DNA of 6,252 nt from Chloroflexota bacterium (GTDB lineage: Bacteria; Chloroflexota; Limnocylindria; Limnocylindrales; CSP1-4). A program made the position numbers and the translations under genes. This document shows, piece after piece, positions 5,589 to 6,252 of this stretch (the first letter of the stretch is position 1; every line of letters starts with the position of its first letter). The DNA lies in assembly GCA_013695255.1 (NCBI GenBank), contig JACDAV010000031.1:1-6252 (forward strand), written 5' to 3'. Below the pieces are notes generated by a model that saw only the letters and a list, made by a program, of their open reading frames with translations, searched no databases and had not been told where the DNA came from.

Positions 5589-6252
5589 ACGACCGGCTCG
5601 CCAGCGCCGGCGGAGCTCGTGTCGCCGGACTCCCGCCGCTCCTGTCGTCGCGCCAGCCAGAAGAGCCCCACGATCGACTTGGCGTCGCCGATCTCTCCTC
5701 GCTCGGCGGCTGCGACGGCCTCGCGCCAGGGCAGGCGCGACAGCTCGAGATGCTCGTCCTCGTCGGGGCCGAGGCGATCGCCATCGGCCGGTCGCAGGTC
5801 GGTGGCGAGATAGAGCGTCATCCGCTCGGTCGCGAACCCGGGCGCCGTCCAGAAGGCACCGAGCCGCTCGAGCCGGCCGGCCCGGTAGCCGGTCTCCTCC
5901 TCGAGCTCCCTGGCCGCGGCCAGGTCCGGGTCCTCGACCGTGCCCGTGGCCGCGTCCACGTCGAGCGTGCCGGCCGGGATCTCGAGGAGGGCCTGCTCGG
6001 CGGCGACGCGGAACTGGCGGACGAGCAGCACCCGCCCGTCGTCATCGAGGGCGACGATCGCCACCGCGCCCGGGTGGCCCACGATGTCGCGGGTGGCACG
6101 CGAACCGTCGGCACGCTCGACGGTCAGGGACCGGAACTCCAGGTACCGGCCCCGGTGGAGGACCCGGCTCTCGACGACCCGTTCCGTAAGCGGGTCGTGG
6201 CCGGCGTTCGCGGCCGCACCGGCACCTGCCGGGACGTCCGACGCGGCGGGCT
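5543..6252 (-). CDS. Nudix hydrolase, ADP-ribose pyrophosphatase type, 5' end beyond the window
   Basis: Likely hydrolyses ADP-ribose or a related nucleoside-diphosphate sugar to AMP and a sugar phosphate in the cytoplasm. The reading frame is open from the right edge to the stop at 5543-5545 (235 residues visible). No ATG or GTG occurs before the GTG at 6082, and the codons upstream encode the usual first strands of this family (VVESRVLHRGRYLEFRSL, then RDIVGHPGAVAIVAL), so the start lies outside. The Nudix box spans 5971-5888 and ends RELEEETGY with all metal-binding Glu residues present, but 11 rather than 5 residues separate its first Gly from its first Glu. FWTAPGFATERMTLYLA (compare the SPGFxxER motif of ADP-ribose enzymes), the acidic DEDEHLE and the C-terminal GEIGDAKSIVGLFWLA support the ADP-ribose pyrophosphatase subgroup. 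The last 30 or so residues are a low-complexity Ser/Pro/Gly tail, partly antisense to the TPR gene end. Exact substrate is not provable here. Confidence 0.9.
   Translation of the reverse strand, partial: PAASDVPAGAGAAANAGHDPLTERVVESRVLHRGRYLEFRSLTVERADGSRATRDIVGHPGAVAIVALDDDGRVLLVRQFRVAAEQALLEIPAGTLDVDAATGTVEDPDLAAARELEEETGYRAGRLERLGAFWTAPGFATERMTLYLATDLRPADGDRLGPDEDEHLELSRLPWREAVAAAERGEIGDAKSIVGLFWLARRQERRESGDTSSAGAGEPVVYSPAEGPSRSSAPR
5561..5581 (+). terminator. Hairpin at the convergent TPR/Nudix 3' overlap
   Basis: In the plus-strand transcript CCGGCTGGG (5561-5569) can pair with CCTCGGCCGG-side bases 5573-5581, giving nine pairs including two G-U, with a three-base loop. It lies within the last codons of the TPR gene, just before its TAG at 5586. 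No T-run follows. The G-U pairs become A-C mismatches in the minus-strand transcript, so it would act better on the plus strand. Confidence 0.25.

Noticed and set aside
5543..6082. GTG at 6082 as the start of the Nudix gene
   Set aside because: It is the Val of the conserved strand RDIVGHPGAVAIV; family-like sequence continues upstream to about 6190, and no ATG or GTG codon is found in that frame up to the window edge.

Overview
The window is very GC-rich (about 70% by eye), almost fully coding, and reads as a chromosomal segment of a high-GC bacterium. The GlgC type, a TANNNT box placed directly before a start codon as in leaderless transcription, and an archaeal-style nicotinate phosphoribosyltransferase suggest Chloroflexota (for example the Limnocylindria / Ellin6529 lineages). 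A high-GC actinobacterium is the main alternative. This assignment is inference from remembered family features, not from a search.

Layout. Positions 1-1359 (+) hold glgC, ADP-glucose pyrophosphorylase, the first committed step of glycogen synthesis; its true start probably lies just outside the window. A 90-base gap follows, with a strong GC hairpin and then a likely leaderless promoter. Positions 1450-5095 (+) look like one three-gene transcription unit: a YbjN-like small protein (1450-1983), a secreted and membrane-anchored gluzincin-type metallopeptidase (1980-4058) and a nicotinate phosphoribosyltransferase (4058-5095). The genes are joined by a 4-base GTGA overlap and a 1-base TGATG overlap, so translation is probably coupled. 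A short gap of about 85 bases contains small hairpins and a perfect 14-base palindrome over the next start codon. Positions 5181-5588 (+) encode a 135-residue TPR protein. A Nudix hydrolase of the ADP-ribose pyrophosphatase type runs on the minus strand from beyond the right edge to 5543 and overlaps the TPR gene tail-to-tail by 46 bases.

Functionally there are two recognisable metabolic themes: glycogen synthesis (glgC), and NAD turnover, with nicotinate salvage on the plus strand and an ADP-ribose-type hydrolase facing it. The YbjN-like protein, the peptidase and the TPR protein have no assigned pathway. There is no sign of mobile elements, CRISPR, tRNA or rRNA genes. I see no clear new system. 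The most distinctive items are the unusual zinc-site spacing of the peptidase, its tight coupling to ybjN-like and pncB-like genes, and the compact palindrome at the TPR gene start.
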